Counted from the stretch's first letter, positions 7,964 through 17,667 are shown. The stretch is DNA of 64,000 bases from Roseomonas sp. KE2513 (GCF_016107305.1 NZ_RCVR01000022.1:1-64000), one strand, 5' to 3'. A program made the numbers and translations. The notes: a model not told the origin generated them from the letters alone.

Positions 7964-9268
7964 ATGGAACAGAGCGCCGCACCCGATGTGCTGATTGTCG
8001 GCGGGGGCCCCGCCGGCTCCACCGCCGCCGCCCTCCTCGCCAAGGCCGGCCGCGACGTCGTGCTGGTGGAGAAGGAGGCGCATCCCCGCTTCCATATCGG
8101 CGAGAGCCTGCTGCCCCGGAACCTCGACATCCTCGAACGCCTTGGCATGCTCGAGGCGGTGCGGGAGATGGGCGTGCACAAGCCGGGCGCCGAGTTCGTC
8201 TCGGACCGCACCGGCCGCTCCTGCGCCTTCCCGTTCGCCCACGCGCTGAACAAGGCGCGCACCCATTCCTGGCAGGTGCGCCGCTCGGACTTCGACGCCG
8301 CCCTCTTCGCCAACGCAAGCCGCCTCGGCGCGACCACGCTGGAGGAGACGCGTGTCACCGACATCGCCTTCGGCGGGAAGGGGGAGCGCGCGACGGTCAC
8401 CGCCCGCACGAAGGAGGGCGTGGACCTCGCCTTCCGCCCGCGCTTCGTGCTCGACGCCTCCGGCCGCGACACCTTCCTCGCCGGCAAGATGCAGCTCAAG
8501 CGGTCGAACAAGTACAACAACACCGCCGCCATGTACGCCCACTTCCGCGGCGTCGAGCGGCGCGAAGGAGAACTGGACGGCTACATCTCCATCCACCTCG
8601 CCGAGGATGGCTGGTTCTGGCTCATCCCCCTGCCCGGCGACGTGATGAGCATCGGCTTCGTCGGCAACCAGTCCGCTTGGAAGGGGCGGAAGGGATCGGC
8701 GAAGGACGTGTTCCTCGACCGCATCGCCTCCAGCCCCACCGTCTCCGCCCGCACCCGCCACGCGGAGATCGCCTCCGAGATCTACTCGACCGCGAACTAC
8801 TCCTACCGTGCCGCCTCCGGCTCGGGGGAAGGCTACCTCATGATCGGCGACGCCTTCGGCTTCGTGGACCCGATGTTCTCGACGGGCGTGCTCATGGCCA
8901 TGACCGCCGGCGAACTCGGCGCGAAGGCCGCCGACACCTGGCTTGACGACCCCGTCCGCGGCGAGGCCGCCTGCCGCGCCACCAACAGGGAACTCGCCCA
9001 GGCGATGGACCGCATCGGCTGGCTCATCTACCGCATCAACGACCCGGTCATGCGCAGCCTCTTCATGGCCCCGCGCAACACGCTCTGGATGCGGGACGGC
9101 ATCATCAACATGCTCGCCGGCAACCTCGCCGGCGGCCGCTTCGGCGACCCGCGCGCGATCCTGCCGATCCTGTCCTTCAAGGCGGTCTATCACACCCTGT
9201 CCTGGCTGCACCGCCACGGCATGGGGCCGGATATGCCGGAGGAGCGGCCGGTGATGGTGGCGGAGTAG
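7964..9268 (+). CDS. Flavin-dependent halogenase-like FAD monooxygenase
   Basis: This 434-residue protein is an FAD-dependent oxidoreductase of the tryptophan-halogenase/CmlS-like superfamily. The dinucleotide motif GGGPAG is at residues 13-18, GESLLPRNLDILERLGM follows at 46-62, and DGWFWLIPLP at 215-224 contains WFWLIP, which fits the WxWxIP signature used to recognise flavin-dependent halogenases. The second FAD motif is GDAFGFVDPMFSTGV. Halogenation is an inference; many relatives are hydroxylases or reductases. The ATG at 7964 is chosen over an upstream in-frame start because the FAD motif begins shortly after it. Repeat copy B starts 12 nt after the stop. Confidence 0.75.
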   Translation: MEQSAAPDVLIVGGGPAGSTAAALLAKAGRDVVLVEKEAHPRFHIGESLLPRNLDILERLGMLEAVREMGVHKPGAEFVSDRTGRSCAFPFAHALNKARTHSWQVRRSDFDAALFANASRLGATTLEETRVTDIAFGGKGERATVTARTKEGVDLAFRPRFVLDASGRDTFLAGKMQLKRSNKYNNTAAMYAHFRGVERREGELDGYISIHLAEDGWFWLIPLPGDVMSIGFVGNQSAWKGRKGSAKDVFLDRIASSPTVSARTRHAEIASEIYSTANYSYRAASGSGEGYLMIGDAFGFVDPMFSTGVLMAMTAGELGAKAADTWLDDPVRGEAACRATNRELAQAMDRIGWLIYRINDPVMRSLFMAPRNTLWMRDGIINMLAGNLAGGRFGDPRAILPILSFKAVYHTLSWLHRHGMGPDMPEERPVMVAE

Positions 9269-9280
9269 GGCCGGCGCTTG

Positions 9281-9499
9281 TGACTCCGGGGGAGAGAATG
9301 AATTCTCTCCCCCAGACCCCCACTCATCTTTTTCTATCTGCTTGAAATGCTTGGCGGTCGGTGCGCCTCGGGTCCTGGACCCGAGGCGACGGCACGTGAA
9401 GGAAGGTTCTGCGAAAGCCCGATGCAGGTCCAGGAGCCTCAGGCTCCTGGCGGGAGAGGTCCGGAGAGGGCAGCGCCCTCTCCGGAGCCGCCAGCGCCA
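9281..9499 (+). repeat. Composite four-hairpin intergenic element, copy B
   Basis: Copy B is the cleanest example and fills the junction between the converging flavoprotein and small-lipoprotein genes. H1 has perfect 12-bp arms (9288-9299 and 9302-9313). A T-rich stretch follows at about 9324-9338. H2 has perfect 11-bp arms, cgcctcgggtc at 9364-9374 and its complement at 9378-9388. H3 has perfect 10-bp arms at 9430-9439 and 9441-9450. H4 has perfect 10-bp arms at 9461-9470 and 9476-9485. The linker between H2 and H3 contains ggaaggttctgcg, shared with copies C and F. Confidence 0.9.
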
Positions 9500-9500
9500 C

Positions 9501-9659
9501 CTATTCCCAGAGATCGCCGGAAGGCCGAACCCCAAAGCCGCGGTGGAAATAGTACCGGTCGAACCGCTCATGCCCGCTCCGGTCCGGCCAGGGGTCGGCC
9601 GGCGCGGCGCAGGCGAGCAGGCCGAGGAGGGCAAGAAGCGCGGCGATCCGTCCGGGCAT
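9501..9659 (-). CDS. Small putative lipoprotein (52 aa)
   Basis: A 53-codon frame on the minus strand encodes a hydrophobic leader with a lipobox-like LLACAAP (Cys near residue 17), then a short polar tail with RYYFHRGFGVRP ending in LWE. This looks like a small membrane-anchored lipoprotein processed by signal peptidase II. It begins 44 bp after the hslU stop, beyond a strong hairpin, and ends against repeat copy B. No family was recognised; the leader and the neat fit between terminator and repeat are the evidence that it is real. Confidence 0.55.
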   Translation of the reverse strand: MPGRIAALLALLGLLACAAPADPWPDRSGHERFDRYYFHRGFGVRPSGDLWE

Positions 9660-9670
9660 GGCGTAGCCGT

Positions 9671-9696
9671 CTGGGGGAGGCAGGGGCCTCCCCCAG
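9671..9696 (-). terminator. Hairpin after hslU
   Basis: A perfect 10-bp stem (9671-9680 and 9687-9696, ctgggggagg and its complement) with a 6-nt loop sits between the hslU stop and the small lipoprotein start. No clear U-run follows, as is usual in high-GC genomes, so its strength as a terminator is uncertain. Confidence 0.55.
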
Positions 9697-9703
9697 CGCG
9701 GGG

Positions 9704-11041
9704 TCAGAGGATGAAGCGCGACAGGTCGGTGCTGGAGGCCAGCGCGCCCACCTTGTCCCGCACCATCGCCGCGTCCACGCGCACCGTGTCGCCGCGCCGG
9801 TCGGAGGCGGTGAAGGACACCTCCTCCAGCAGGCGCTCCAGCACCGTCGCCAGCCGGCGCGCGCCGATGTTCTCGACGCGGTCGTTGATGTCGGCGGCCA
9901 TCTCGGCGACGGCGTCGATCGCGTCCGGGCCGAAGTCGAGGGTGACGCCCTCGGTGCCCAGCAGCGCGGTGTACTGCGTGGTCAGCGCGTGCTCGGGCTC
10001 CGTCAGGATGCGGCGGAAGTCGTCGCGCGTCAGCCCCTTCAGCTCCACCCGGATCGGCAGGCGGCCCTGGAGCTCCGGCAGCAGGTCGGAGGGCTTGGCG
10101 AGGTGGAAAGCGCCGCTCGCGATGAAGAGGATGTGGTCCGTCTTCACCGGGCCGTGCTTCGTATTGACGGTCGTGCCCTCGATCAGCGGCAGCAGGTCGC
10201 GCTGCACGCCTTCACGTGAAACATCGCCGCCGCGGAAGCCGCCTTCGCTGGTCCGCGCGCAGACCTTGTCGATCTCGTCGATGAAGACGATGCCGTTCTG
10301 CTCGGCGTGGGCAACGGCGTTGCGGGTCAGCGCCTCCTGGTCGAGGAGCTTGTCGGCCTCGTCGCGCTGAAGGGCGCTGCGGGCCTCGGCAACTGTCATC
10401 TTGCGGGCGCGGGAGCGGCCGCCGAACATCTTGCCCATCATCTCCTGGATGTTCCCGGCGCCGGGTGGCATGCCCGGGATGTCCATGGCGCCGATCGGCG
10501 TGGCCTGCTCGGCCACCTGCACCTCGACCTCCTTCGTCTCCAGCGATCCCTCGCGGAGCATGCGGCGGAACTTCATCCGCGTCTCGCCATTCGCCTGCTC
10601 ACCGACGAGGGCGGTGACGAGCCGCTCCTCGGCGTTCAGCTCGGCCTTGGCCTGCACCTCGGCGCGGCCGCTCTCGCGCAGCTGGGTGATGCTCGCCTCC
10701 ACGAGGTCGCGCACGATGCTGTCCACGTCGCGGCCGACATAGCCGACCTCGGTGAACTTCGTGGCCTCGACCTTGAGGAAGGGCGCGTTCGCGAGCCGCG
10801 CCAGGCGGCGGGCGATCTCGGTCTTGCCGCAGCCGGTCGGGCCAATCATGAGGATGTTCTTCGGCACCACCTCCTCGCGCAGGCCCGGCGCGAGCTGCTG
10901 CCGGCGCCAACGGTTGCGGAGCGCGATGGCGACGGCGCGCTTGGCGTCGTGCTGGCCGACGATGTAGCGGTCCAGCTCCGAGACGATCTCGCGCGGGGAG
11001 AGGTTGACGGCTTCGTTCACGGCTGTGCTGTCCAGGGGCAT
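9704..11041 (-). CDS. hslU: ATP-dependent protease ATPase subunit HslU
   Basis: This 445-residue AAA+ unfoldase feeds substrates to the HslV peptidase in the cytoplasm. Walker A is GPTGCGKTE, followed by the pore-region [10 protein letters not shown]; Walker B is [10 protein letters not shown]. The Gln/Glu-rich I-domain lies between, and the C-terminus SRFIL is the conserved tail that docks into HslV. The length is normal. The start is 2 nt after the hslV stop, giving the usual hslV-hslU operon. Confidence 0.97.
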   Translation of the reverse strand: MPLDSTAVNEAVNLSPREIVSELDRYIVGQHDAKRAVAIALRNRWRRQQLAPGLREEVVPKNILMIGPTGCGKTEIARRLARLANAPFLKVEATKFTEVGYVGRDVDSIVRDLVEASITQLRESGRAEVQAKAELNAEERLVTALVGEQANGETRMKFRRMLREGSLETKEVEVQVAEQATPIGAMDIPGMPPGAGNIQEMMGKMFGGRSRARKMTVAEARSALQRDEADKLLDQEALTRNAVAHAEQNGIVFIDEIDKVCARTSEGGFRGGDVSREGVQRDLLPLIEGTTVNTKHGPVKTDHILFIASGAFHLAKPSDLLPELQGRLPIRVELKGLTRDDFRRILTEPEHALTTQYTALLGTEGVTLDFGPDAIDAVAEMAADINDRVENIGARRLATVLERLLEEVSFTASDRRGDTVRVDAAMVRDKVGALASSTDLSRFIL

Positions 11042-11043
11042 AT

Positions 11044-11619
11044 TCAGAGAGTCTCCACCACGAAGCGCCCGTTGGTATAGACGCAGATATCAGCGGCGAT
11101 GGTCATGGCGCGGCGGGCGATCTCCTCGGCGGAGATGCCGTCCACCGTCATCAGGGCGCGGGCGGCGGCGAGCGCGTAGTTGCCGCCGGAGCCGATGCCG
11201 ATGACGCCGTCCTCGGGCTCCATCACGTCGCCCTGGCCGGTGATGAGGAGGGAACGGTCCTTGTCGGCCACCGCGAGCAGCGCCTCGAGGCGGCGCAGGC
11301 TGCGCTCGGTGCGCCAGTCCTTCGCCAGTTCCACGGCCGCGCGCTCGAGCTGGTCCGGGAAGCGCTCCAGCTTCGCCTCCAGGCGCTCCAGCAGGGTGAA
11401 GGCATCGGCGGTGGCACCCGCGAAGCCGGTGATGACCCGCCCGCCGGCGATGCGCCGGACCTTGCGGGCATTGTTCTTGACGACCGTCTGGCCCATGGAG
11501 ACCTGGCCGTCGCCGGCCATGGCCACGCGGCCGTCCTTGCGAACGCAGAGGATGGTCGTGCCGTGCCAGCCGAGGGGATCGTGTGCGGTGGTGGGTGAGT
11601 TATTCATGATGGTTGCCAT
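11044..11619 (-). CDS. hslV: ATP-dependent protease peptidase subunit HslV
   Basis: This 191-residue threonine peptidase forms the double hexamer of the HslVU protease. The mature N-terminal threonine is in [12 protein letters not shown], with the following [13 protein letters not shown] and [15 protein letters not shown] typical of the family; [15 protein letters not shown] lies near the C-terminus. The ATG at 11619 or the ATG at 11607 could be the start; neither has a strong ribosome site and both precede the catalytic Thr. It is divergent from the TonB-like gene. Confidence 0.96.
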   Translation of the reverse strand: MATIMNNSPTTAHDPLGWHGTTILCVRKDGRVAMAGDGQVSMGQTVVKNNARKVRRIAGGRVITGFAGATADAFTLLERLEAKLERFPDQLERAAVELAKDWRTERSLRRLEALLAVADKDRSLLITGQGDVMEPEDGVIGIGSGGNYALAAARALMTVDGISAEEIARRAMTIAADICVYTNGRFVVETL

Positions 11620-11750
11620 GTGAAGGCGCCCATGTGGCGACGGGATCGCGCTGTTGCAATCGGGCCGGTTCCGTCCCCGGCGCGGGCGACCTATGTGGTG
11701 GGTCAGGACGGGATCGGTGGTGCCGGGGTGGCCTTGAGTTCGGGCAGGGG

Positions 11751-13076
11751 ATGAGTGCCGCGGGGCTTTCCGCGGGAGGGCTGCGACCCCAGGGGGCGCC
11801 AAGGGGCGCGCCGTTGGGGGCACCGCTCGGGCGGCCGCGGCGATCCGTCCGCCGCGCAGCGATGCGGCGCGGCTGGCGCGGGCCGGCGCTCGCGCTGTCG
11901 CTGCTGCTGCACCTGGCCGCCGGTTGGTGGCTGCTCTTCGGCCTGCCGCCCCGGAAGATGCCCGAGGCCACCTCGCCCTCCGCCGTGGACGTCGTCTTCG
12001 AGGGAGGCGCGCCCGAGGACGTGCCGGCCCCACCCTCCGAAGGCCCGCCCGCGCCGCTCGAACCACCCACGCCCGGCGCACTGCCCGCGCCACCCTCGCC
12101 CCCGGCGGCCCCACCCATGCCACAGGTCGCGGAGCCAGCGCCGCCGGCCGAGGCGCCCGCCGCCCCGCCGATGCCGCGCGTGGCGGAGGCCCCGCCCCTG
12201 CCGGCGCCCTTCGCACCGCCCAGCTTCCTGCCTCCCGCCGCACCTTCCCTGCCGGCGCCCCCGAGTGCCGCGCCCCCGGTGCCGCCGCCCCTCGCCCAGG
12301 GCCCGGCGGCCCCGCCGCCGCCTGCGCCGCCCCTGGCCGAACCACCTGTCGCCCGGGCGCTGCCCCTCCCACCACTTGCTTCGCAGCCCGCGCCGTCCGA
12401 GTTCAGCGTGCCGCCGCCCCCGCCGCCGGCGGAGACACCGCGTGAATCGGAGGTGGCCGCACTTCCCCTGCCGCCGCCCCCTGCGCCCGAGCCGCCGAGC
12501 GCGCCGCCCGAGCCCGCGCAAGCGCGGCCCAGCCCCGTGCCCGCACCCCGGCCGCCGCAGGTGGCCCAGCCGCAGCCTGCGCGACCGCGGTCCTCGCCCC
12601 CCGCCAACTCGCCCTTCGCCGGGGCGCTCGATCTCAGCCAGGGTCCGCCCATCACCCTTAGCCGGCCCTCGGCCCCCTCCGCGCCCGGCGGCGCCGGGCT
12701 CCGGCGAGACCGGGAGGCCGCGGCGCCCAACCTCACGGCCAATGCCGATGCGCCCAACGCACAGCTGCGCATCCGCGGCGCCAATCTCGGCGCCGACTGG
12801 CGCTCCGCCTTCATGGCCTGGCTGCGCGAGCACGGCTACTACCCGCGCCAGGCGGCCGAGGCGGGCGAGGACGGCACGGCGGTCGTGCGCTTCACGGTGG
12901 ATCGCACCGGCCGCGTCTCCGGCCTGCAACTCATCGGCCGCTCCGGCTCGATCTGGCTCGATGCCGGGGCCCAGGCCCTGCTGCGCGGCCGCTCCGTCCC
13001 GCCCTTCCCCGCCAGCACCCGGGAGGACAGCGCGGAGATCGACCTGACGATCAACTACATCCTCCGCCGGCGTTGA
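11751..13076 (+). CDS. TonB-like energy transducer with long Pro-rich spacer
   Basis: This protein of about 441 residues has one N-terminal membrane anchor ([20 protein letters not shown]), a Pro/Ala-rich periplasmic spacer of more than 200 residues, and a C-terminal TonB domain ([31 protein letters not shown], then [11 protein letters not shown]). TonB proteins transmit inner-membrane proton-motive force to outer-membrane receptors. No exbB, exbD or TonB-dependent receptor gene is adjacent, so its partner is unknown. ATG 11751 is listed; ATG 11862, close to the anchor, is an equally possible start. Confidence 0.8.
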   Translation: MSAAGLSAGGLRPQGAPRGAPLGAPLGRPRRSVRRAAMRRGWRGPALALSLLLHLAAGWWLLFGLPPRKMPEATSPSAVDVVFEGGAPEDVPAPPSEGPPAPLEPPTPGALPAPPSPPAAPPMPQVAEPAPPAEAPAAPPMPRVAEAPPLPAPFAPPSFLPPAAPSLPAPPSAAPPVPPPLAQGPAAPPPPAPPLAEPPVARALPLPPLASQPAPSEFSVPPPPPPAETPRESEVAALPLPPPPAPEPPSAPPEPAQARPSPVPAPRPPQVAQPQPARPRSSPPANSPFAGALDLSQGPPITLSRPSAPSAPGGAGLRRDREAAAPNLTANADAPNAQLRIRGANLGADWRSAFMAWLREHGYYPRQAAEAGEDGTAVVRFTVDRTGRVSGLQLIGRSGSIWLDAGAQALLRGRSVPPFPASTREDSAEIDLTINYILRRR

Positions 13077-13134
13077 GGACCTGCGGCCGCCCCGCCCGCT
13101 GGCCGCCATCCCCTCACGGGTCTAAAGAGCCGCC

Positions 13135-13740
13135 ATGGACGCCTTCCCCCGCCGCGCCGAGATCGCCCGCGAGACCTCCGAGACCCGGATCCACCTCAAG
13201 CTGGACCTGGACGGCACCGGGCGCGCCGAGATCGCGACGGGCATCGGCTTCCTCGACCACATGCTGACCGCCCTCGCGCGCCATTCCATGATCGACCTCG
13301 CGGTGCGGGCGGAGGGCGACCTGCACATCGACTTCCACCACACCACCGAGGATGTCGGCATCGTCCTGGGTCAGGCGATCCGCAAGGCGCTGGCCGACAA
13401 GCGCGGTATCCGCCGCTACGGCCAGGCCCTGGTGCCGATGGATGAGGCGCTGGCCGAATGCGCCATCGACATCTCCGGCCGCCCCTTCCTGGCGTGGTCC
13501 GCGAGCTTCCCTCGCGACAAGGTCGGCGAGATGGATACTGAGCTCTTCGAGGAGTTCTTCCGGGCGCTTGCCATGAACTCCGCCATGACCGTCCACCTGA
13601 CGCAGCGCGCCGGCACCAACGCGCACCACATCGCCGAGGGCCTGTTCAAGGCCTTCGCGCGGGCGCTCCGCATGGCGGTCGAGGCCGATCCGCGCGCAGA
13701 GGGCACCATCCCCTCCACCAAGGGCATGCTGGAGGCGTGA
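13135..13740 (+). CDS. hisB: Imidazoleglycerol-phosphate dehydratase
   Basis: This 201-residue single-domain enzyme dehydrates imidazole glycerol phosphate to imidazole acetol phosphate in histidine biosynthesis. Metal-binding motifs are [15 protein letters not shown] and NAHHIAEG, each present and correctly spaced. There is no N-terminal phosphatase domain, as expected outside enterobacteria. It opens a tightly packed unit: the stop overlaps the DUF2628 gene start (TGATG). Confidence 0.97.
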   Translation: MDAFPRRAEIARETSETRIHLKLDLDGTGRAEIATGIGFLDHMLTALARHSMIDLAVRAEGDLHIDFHHTTEDVGIVLGQAIRKALADKRGIRRYGQALVPMDEALAECAIDISGRPFLAWSASFPRDKVGEMDTELFEEFFRALAMNSAMTVHLTQRAGTNAHHIAEGLFKAFARALRMAVEADPRAEGTIPSTKGMLEA

Positions 13741-14105
13741 TGCGGCTCTTCACCGTCCACGCCAGAACCGGCGCCAGGCCCGCGACGCGGCTGGTACGGG
13801 AGGGCTTCTCCTTCCCCGCCTTCCTCTTCGGCCCGCTCTGGCTGCTCTGGCACGCGCTCTGGCTGGGGCTGCTCGGCTACCTGCTGCTGGCCGCCGCCAT
13901 TGCCGCCCTCCCGGCCCCCTGGGAGAACCCGGCGGCCCTGGCGCTGCAGATCCTGCTCGGCCTGCACGCGCGCGACATCCAGCGCTGGACCCTCGCCCGC
14001 CGCGGCTTCACGACCGAAGGCGTGGTCGCCGGGCGCGACGAGGAGGAGGCGCTGCTGCGGCTGGTTTCCGCCCGCCCCGCCCTCGCGCGCGGGGTGATGG
14101 CATGA
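13740..14105 (+). CDS. DUF2628 family membrane protein
   Basis: This 121-residue protein matches DUF2628. It has one or two hydrophobic segments (PAFLFGPLWLLWHALWLGLL, then LLLAAAIAALP) and a cytoplasmic tail. It sits between hisB and hisH in many alphaproteobacteria, but no role in histidine synthesis is established. The ATG at 13740 overlaps the hisB stop; a GTG codon directly before it is an alternative. Its own stop overlaps the hisH start by 4 nt. Confidence 0.8.
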   Translation: MRLFTVHARTGARPATRLVREGFSFPAFLFGPLWLLWHALWLGLLGYLLLAAAIAALPAPWENPAALALQILLGLHARDIQRWTLARRGFTTEGVVAGRDEEEALLRLVSARPALARGVMA

Positions 14106-14752
14106 AGGTCGCAGTCATCGATCCCGGCTCGGGCAATCTCGCCTCCGTCCGCCGCGCCTTTGAGCGCGCGGCGCGGGAGGAGGGCATCCCTCTCGACCTC
14201 ACCGTCACCACCACGGCCGAGGAGGTGCGCGCGGCGGATCGCGTCGTGCTGCCCGGCCAGGGCGCCTTCGCCGCCTGCGCGCGCGGCCTCGATGCCCTGC
14301 CCGGCGTCACGGAGGCGCTGCGGGAATCAGCGATCGACCGCGGCCGGCCCTTCCTCGGCATCTGCGTGGGCATGCAGCTCATGGCCGAGCGCGGGCTGGA
14401 GCACGGCGTCACCCCCGGCCTCGGCTGGATCGCCGGCGAGATCGCGCCGATGGATCCGCGAGACGAGGGAGGCACGCCGCTCCCCCTGCCGCAGATGGGC
14501 TGGAACGCGCTCGACACCCATGCGGCCCATCCCCTGCTCGCCGGGTTGGAAAGGGGGGCGCATGCCTACTTCGTCCATTCCTACGCCTTGCGGGGCGGCA
14601 AGCGCGACGAGCTGCTCGCCAGCACCGCCTATGGCGGGGAGGTCGCGGCCGTGATCGGGCGCGACAACCTCGCAGGCACCCAGTTCCACGCGGAGAAGTC
14701 GGGGCCTGTCGGGCTCCGGATCCTGCGGAACTTCCTCCGCTGGAATCCATGA
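14102..14752 (+). CDS. hisH: Imidazole glycerol phosphate synthase, glutaminase subunit
   Basis: This 216-residue class I glutamine amidotransferase supplies ammonia to HisF for imidazole ring formation. The nucleophile is the Cys in LGICVGMQLM, and the catalytic His/Glu pair is in GTQFHAEKSG. The N-terminus VAVIDPGSGNLASV is typical. The start overlaps the DUF2628 stop (ATGA) and the stop overlaps the GNAT start. Its partner hisF is not in this window. Confidence 0.96.
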   Translation: MKVAVIDPGSGNLASVRRAFERAAREEGIPLDLTVTTTAEEVRAADRVVLPGQGAFAACARGLDALPGVTEALRESAIDRGRPFLGICVGMQLMAERGLEHGVTPGLGWIAGEIAPMDPRDEGGTPLPLPQMGWNALDTHAAHPLLAGLERGAHAYFVHSYALRGGKRDELLASTAYGGEVAAVIGRDNLAGTQFHAEKSGPVGLRILRNFLRWNP

Positions 14753-15324
14753 CCCAGGCGACCCATACCCTTCTGGTGGAGCGCGTGGACGCGCTATCCG
14801 AGCCCGACCTCGCCGATCTCTGCGAGGCGACCGACGCCGCCATCATCGAGGGCGGCGGCTTCGGCTGGGTGGCTGCCCAGGGCCGCGAGGCGCTGACCCG
14901 CCACTTCAAGGGCGTGCTGCTGGTGCCCGAGCGCGTGCTCTTCGTTGCGCGGCTGGACGGCCACCCCGTCGGCTCCGCCCAGCTCGTCCGCCCGCCCCGG
15001 CACAACGAGGCCCAGGCCTGGTCCGCCCAGCTTACCCACGCCTATATCGCCCCCTATGCCCGCGGCCACGGCCTCGCGCGGCTGATGGTCGCGCGCGTGG
15101 AGGAGCACGCCGCCGCCACTGGCCACCGCGTGCTGAACCTCGACGTGCGCGAGACGCAGAGGACCGCGATCTCTCTCTTCGAGGGCCTCGGCTACACCCG
15201 CTGGGGCACCCATCCCGCCTATGCCCGCATCGAGGGCCGTACGATCGCGGGCCATTACTACTACAAGGCGCTGGAGCCGGTGCGCGGCCGCCCCAAGGAC
15301 GCGCTCTTCCCCCCCGAACGCTGA
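14749..15324 (+). CDS. GNAT family N-acetyltransferase
   Basis: This 191-residue protein has the GNAT fold: [19 protein letters not shown], the acetyl-CoA-binding strand and loop ([21 protein letters not shown], with the RGHGLA variant of the RxxGxG/A motif), and the [11 protein letters not shown] segment near the C-terminus. The acceptor is unknown. It overlaps hisH by 4 nt and precedes hisA by 28 nt, so it is expressed with the histidine genes. It is not a histidine enzyme and looks like an insertion into the standard hisH-hisA order. Confidence 0.82.
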   Translation: MTQATHTLLVERVDALSEPDLADLCEATDAAIIEGGGFGWVAAQGREALTRHFKGVLLVPERVLFVARLDGHPVGSAQLVRPPRHNEAQAWSAQLTHAYIAPYARGHGLARLMVARVEEHAAATGHRVLNLDVRETQRTAISLFEGLGYTRWGTHPAYARIEGRTIAGHYYYKALEPVRGRPKDALFPPER

Positions 15325-15352
15325 CGCCCGAACCCTTAGGCCGATCCCCACG

Positions 15353-16069
15353 ATGAGCTTCACCCCCTATCCCGCCATCGACCTCAAGGGCGGGCAGGTC
15401 GTTCGCCTGAAGCGCGGCGACATGGCGCAGGCGACGGTCTACGGCGACCCCGCCACCCAGGCCCGCGCCTTCGACGAGGCGGGCTTCCCCTGGCTGCACG
15501 TGGTGGACCTCGACGGCGCCTTCGCCGGCCGCCCCGCCAATGCGGAAGCGGTGCGCGCCATCCTCGGCGCCACCACGCGCCCGGTGCAGCTCGGCGGCGG
15601 CATCCGCGACATGGCGACGGTGGAGGCCTGGCTCTCGGCCGGCATCGCCCGCGTCATCCTCGGCTCCGCCGCCGCCAAGGACCCGGACTTCGCCCGCGCC
15701 GCCTGCCGCGCCCATCCTGGGCGCGTGGCCATCGGCATCGACGCGCGCGACGGCCGCGTGGCCACCGAGGGCTGGGCGGAAACGGGCACGCTGACGGCGC
15801 TCGACCTCGCCCTCATGCTCGAGGACGCGGGGGCGGCCGCCATCATCCACACGGACATCGACCGGGACGGCATGCTCGGCGGCGTGAACGTGGAAGCCAC
15901 GGCGGCCCTCGCCGGGCGCCTGACCACCCCCGTGATCGCCAGCGGAGGCGTGGCCGGGCCGGCCGACCTCGCGGCGCTGCGCGCCACCGGCACCATCGCC
16001 GGCGTCATCATCGGCCGCGCCCTCTACGACGGGCGGCTGACGGCGCGGGACGCGCTGGCGGCGGGGTAA
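15353..16069 (+). CDS. hisA: ProFAR isomerase (HisA)
   Basis: This 238-residue TIM-barrel enzyme isomerises ProFAR to PRFAR, the substrate of HisF/HisH. Motifs include the catalytic Asp in [22 protein letters not shown], the phosphate loop [18 protein letters not shown] with the second catalytic Asp, and IASGGV. The start at 15353 follows the GNAT gene by 28 nt. The next gene is an MFS transporter rather than hisF. Confidence 0.96.
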   Translation: MSFTPYPAIDLKGGQVVRLKRGDMAQATVYGDPATQARAFDEAGFPWLHVVDLDGAFAGRPANAEAVRAILGATTRPVQLGGGIRDMATVEAWLSAGIARVILGSAAAKDPDFARAACRAHPGRVAIGIDARDGRVATEGWAETGTLTALDLALMLEDAGAAAIIHTDIDRDGMLGGVNVEATAALAGRLTTPVIASGGVAGPADLAALRATGTIAGVIIGRALYDGRLTARDALAAG

Positions 16070-16076
16070 AGCGGCC

Positions 16077-17468
16077 GTGAGCGACGCCGGCAAAACCGCT
16101 CCGTCCTCCGAGCCCTCCGGCGGCGGCCTGCCCATGCCGCGGCGGCTCTGGGCGGTGCTCGGCGTGCTGCTGGGCACCTTCCTCGGCACGCTCGACACCT
16201 CCATCGCCAACGTTGCCCTGCCGACCATCGCGAACGACCTCGGCGGCACGCCCGCGGCCTCGGTCTGGGTGGTGAACGGCTACCAGCTCGCCACCGCCAT
16301 CGCCTTGCTGCCCCTCGCGAGCCTGGGAGAGCGGATCGGGGCCAGGCGGCTCTACCTCTGGGGCACGCTCATCTTCACCATCGCCTCCCTCGGCTGCGCG
16401 CTGGCGCCCGATCTCGGCTGGCTGGTGGCCGCGCGCGTGATGCAGGGGCTCGGCGGCGCCTGCTCCTCGGTCGTCGGCGGGGTGCTCATGCAGGCGATCT
16501 TCCCCAGGCGGCTCATCGGCCGAGGCATTGCCCTCTTCGGGCTCACGGTCGCGATCTCCACCGCGCTCGGGCCGAGCGTCGCGGCCGGAATCCTGACCGT
16601 CGCGAACTGGCGCTGGCTCTTCGCCGTGAACCTGCCGATCGGGGTGCTCGCGCTGGCCGTCGCGCTCGCCTTCCTGCCCGCCAGCCGCACCCAGCACCGG
16701 CGCTTCGACGCCCCCGGCGCGCTGCTGAACGCGGCCTCGATCGTGCTGATCGTGCTCGGCGTGGACGCCATCGGCACCTCCATGGCCCTCGGCCTCGCCG
16801 CGACGGCGGCGGGGCTGGCGCTGATGGCGGGGCTGCTCCTCCAGCAACGCAACCGCCCGCATCCGCTGGTGCCGCTCGACCTGCTGCGGCTTCCGCTCTT
16901 CTCGCTCTCCTTCGTGACCTCCATCCTCTCCTACGCGGCGCAGACCGTCGCCTATGTCTCGCTGCCCTTCTTCCTCCAGCACGGGCTCGGCTACGACGCG
17001 GTGCGGACCGGCCTGCTGATCACGCCCTGGCCGCTCGTGATCGTGGTGGTCGCGCCGCTCTCGGGATACCTCTCCGACCGCTACCCCGCGGGCATCCTCA
17101 GCAGCATCGGCATGGGCTGCCTCGCCGCCGGGCTGCTCGCGCTGGCCCTCCTGCCGGACGCGCCCTCCGACCTGAACATCGTCTGGCGCATGGTGCTCTG
17201 CGGCATCGGCTTCGGCTTCTTCCAGACCCCCAACAACCGCGTCATCCTGACCGCCGGGCCCATGAACCGCGCGGGCGCGGCCAACGGCATGATGGCCCAG
17301 GCCCGACTGCTGGGCACCACCCTCGGCGCGGCCGTCGTCGCCCTCGGCTTCAGCCTCCTGGGCGACGCCGCCACCATGCCCCTCCTGCTGGCGGGCGCGG
17401 GGTTCGCGGCGGTCGGGGCTGTCGTCAGCCTCAGTCGGCTGGGGCTGCGAGCGCCGGCGAGGAACTGA
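16077..17468 (+). CDS. MFS transporter, DHA2 (EmrB/QacA-like) family
   Basis: This 463-residue inner-membrane protein has about 14 hydrophobic helices and the DHA2 signature in the first helix, LDTSIANVALPTIANDLG. GERIGARRLYLWG is the loop 2-3 motif A, and LGPSVAAGIL corresponds to motif C of drug:H+ antiporters. It probably exports a small toxic compound. A GTG start at 16077 lies 7 nt after hisA, so it can be read from the his transcript. Repeat copy C follows the stop. Confidence 0.88.
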   Translation: MSDAGKTAPSSEPSGGGLPMPRRLWAVLGVLLGTFLGTLDTSIANVALPTIANDLGGTPAASVWVVNGYQLATAIALLPLASLGERIGARRLYLWGTLIFTIASLGCALAPDLGWLVAARVMQGLGGACSSVVGGVLMQAIFPRRLIGRGIALFGLTVAISTALGPSVAAGILTVANWRWLFAVNLPIGVLALAVALAFLPASRTQHRRFDAPGALLNAASIVLIVLGVDAIGTSMALGLAATAAGLALMAGLLLQQRNRPHPLVPLDLLRLPLFSLSFVTSILSYAAQTVAYVSLPFFLQHGLGYDAVRTGLLITPWPLVIVVVAPLSGYLSDRYPAGILSSIGMGCLAAGLLALALLPDAPSDLNIVWRMVLCGIGFGFFQTPNNRVILTAGPMNRAGAANGMMAQARLLGTTLGAAVVALGFSLLGDAATMPLLLAGAGFAAVGAVVSLSRLGLRAPARN

Positions 17469-17480
17469 TCGGGCGGAGCA

Positions 17481-17667
17481 AGCGACTCCGGGGAGAGAAA
17501 GAATTCTCTCCCCTAGGCCCCCTCTCATCTTTTCTATCTGTTGGAGATGCCGGGCGGCCGGTGCGCATGCTTAGGAAGGTTCCGCGGCAGCGGGATGGGG
17601 GTCCAGGGGCTTCAGGCCTTTGGCGGGCGGCTCACGGAGAGGGCAGCACCCTCTCCGTGAGCCGCCC
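17481..17667 (+). repeat. Composite intergenic element, copy C (H2 absent)
   Basis: Copy C lies between the converging MFS and lipoprotein genes. H1 has perfect 10-bp arms (17490-17499, 17504-17513). The H2 module is missing: the linker reads directly from cggtgcgc into ttaggaaggttccgcg. H3 at 17603-17623 pairs throughout, using two G-U wobbles. H4 is the longest in the family, with 17-bp perfect arms (17627-17643 and 17649-17665); its extra pairs, such as CTCACGG with CCGTGAG, differ from other copies on both sides of the stem. Confidence 0.85.

Noticed and set aside
16008-17528. A 506-residue open frame on the minus strand across the MFS gene
   Set aside because: It is an antisense shadow: composition is His/Arg/Gly/Glu-rich low complexity, and the plus strand encodes a clear DHA2 transporter.
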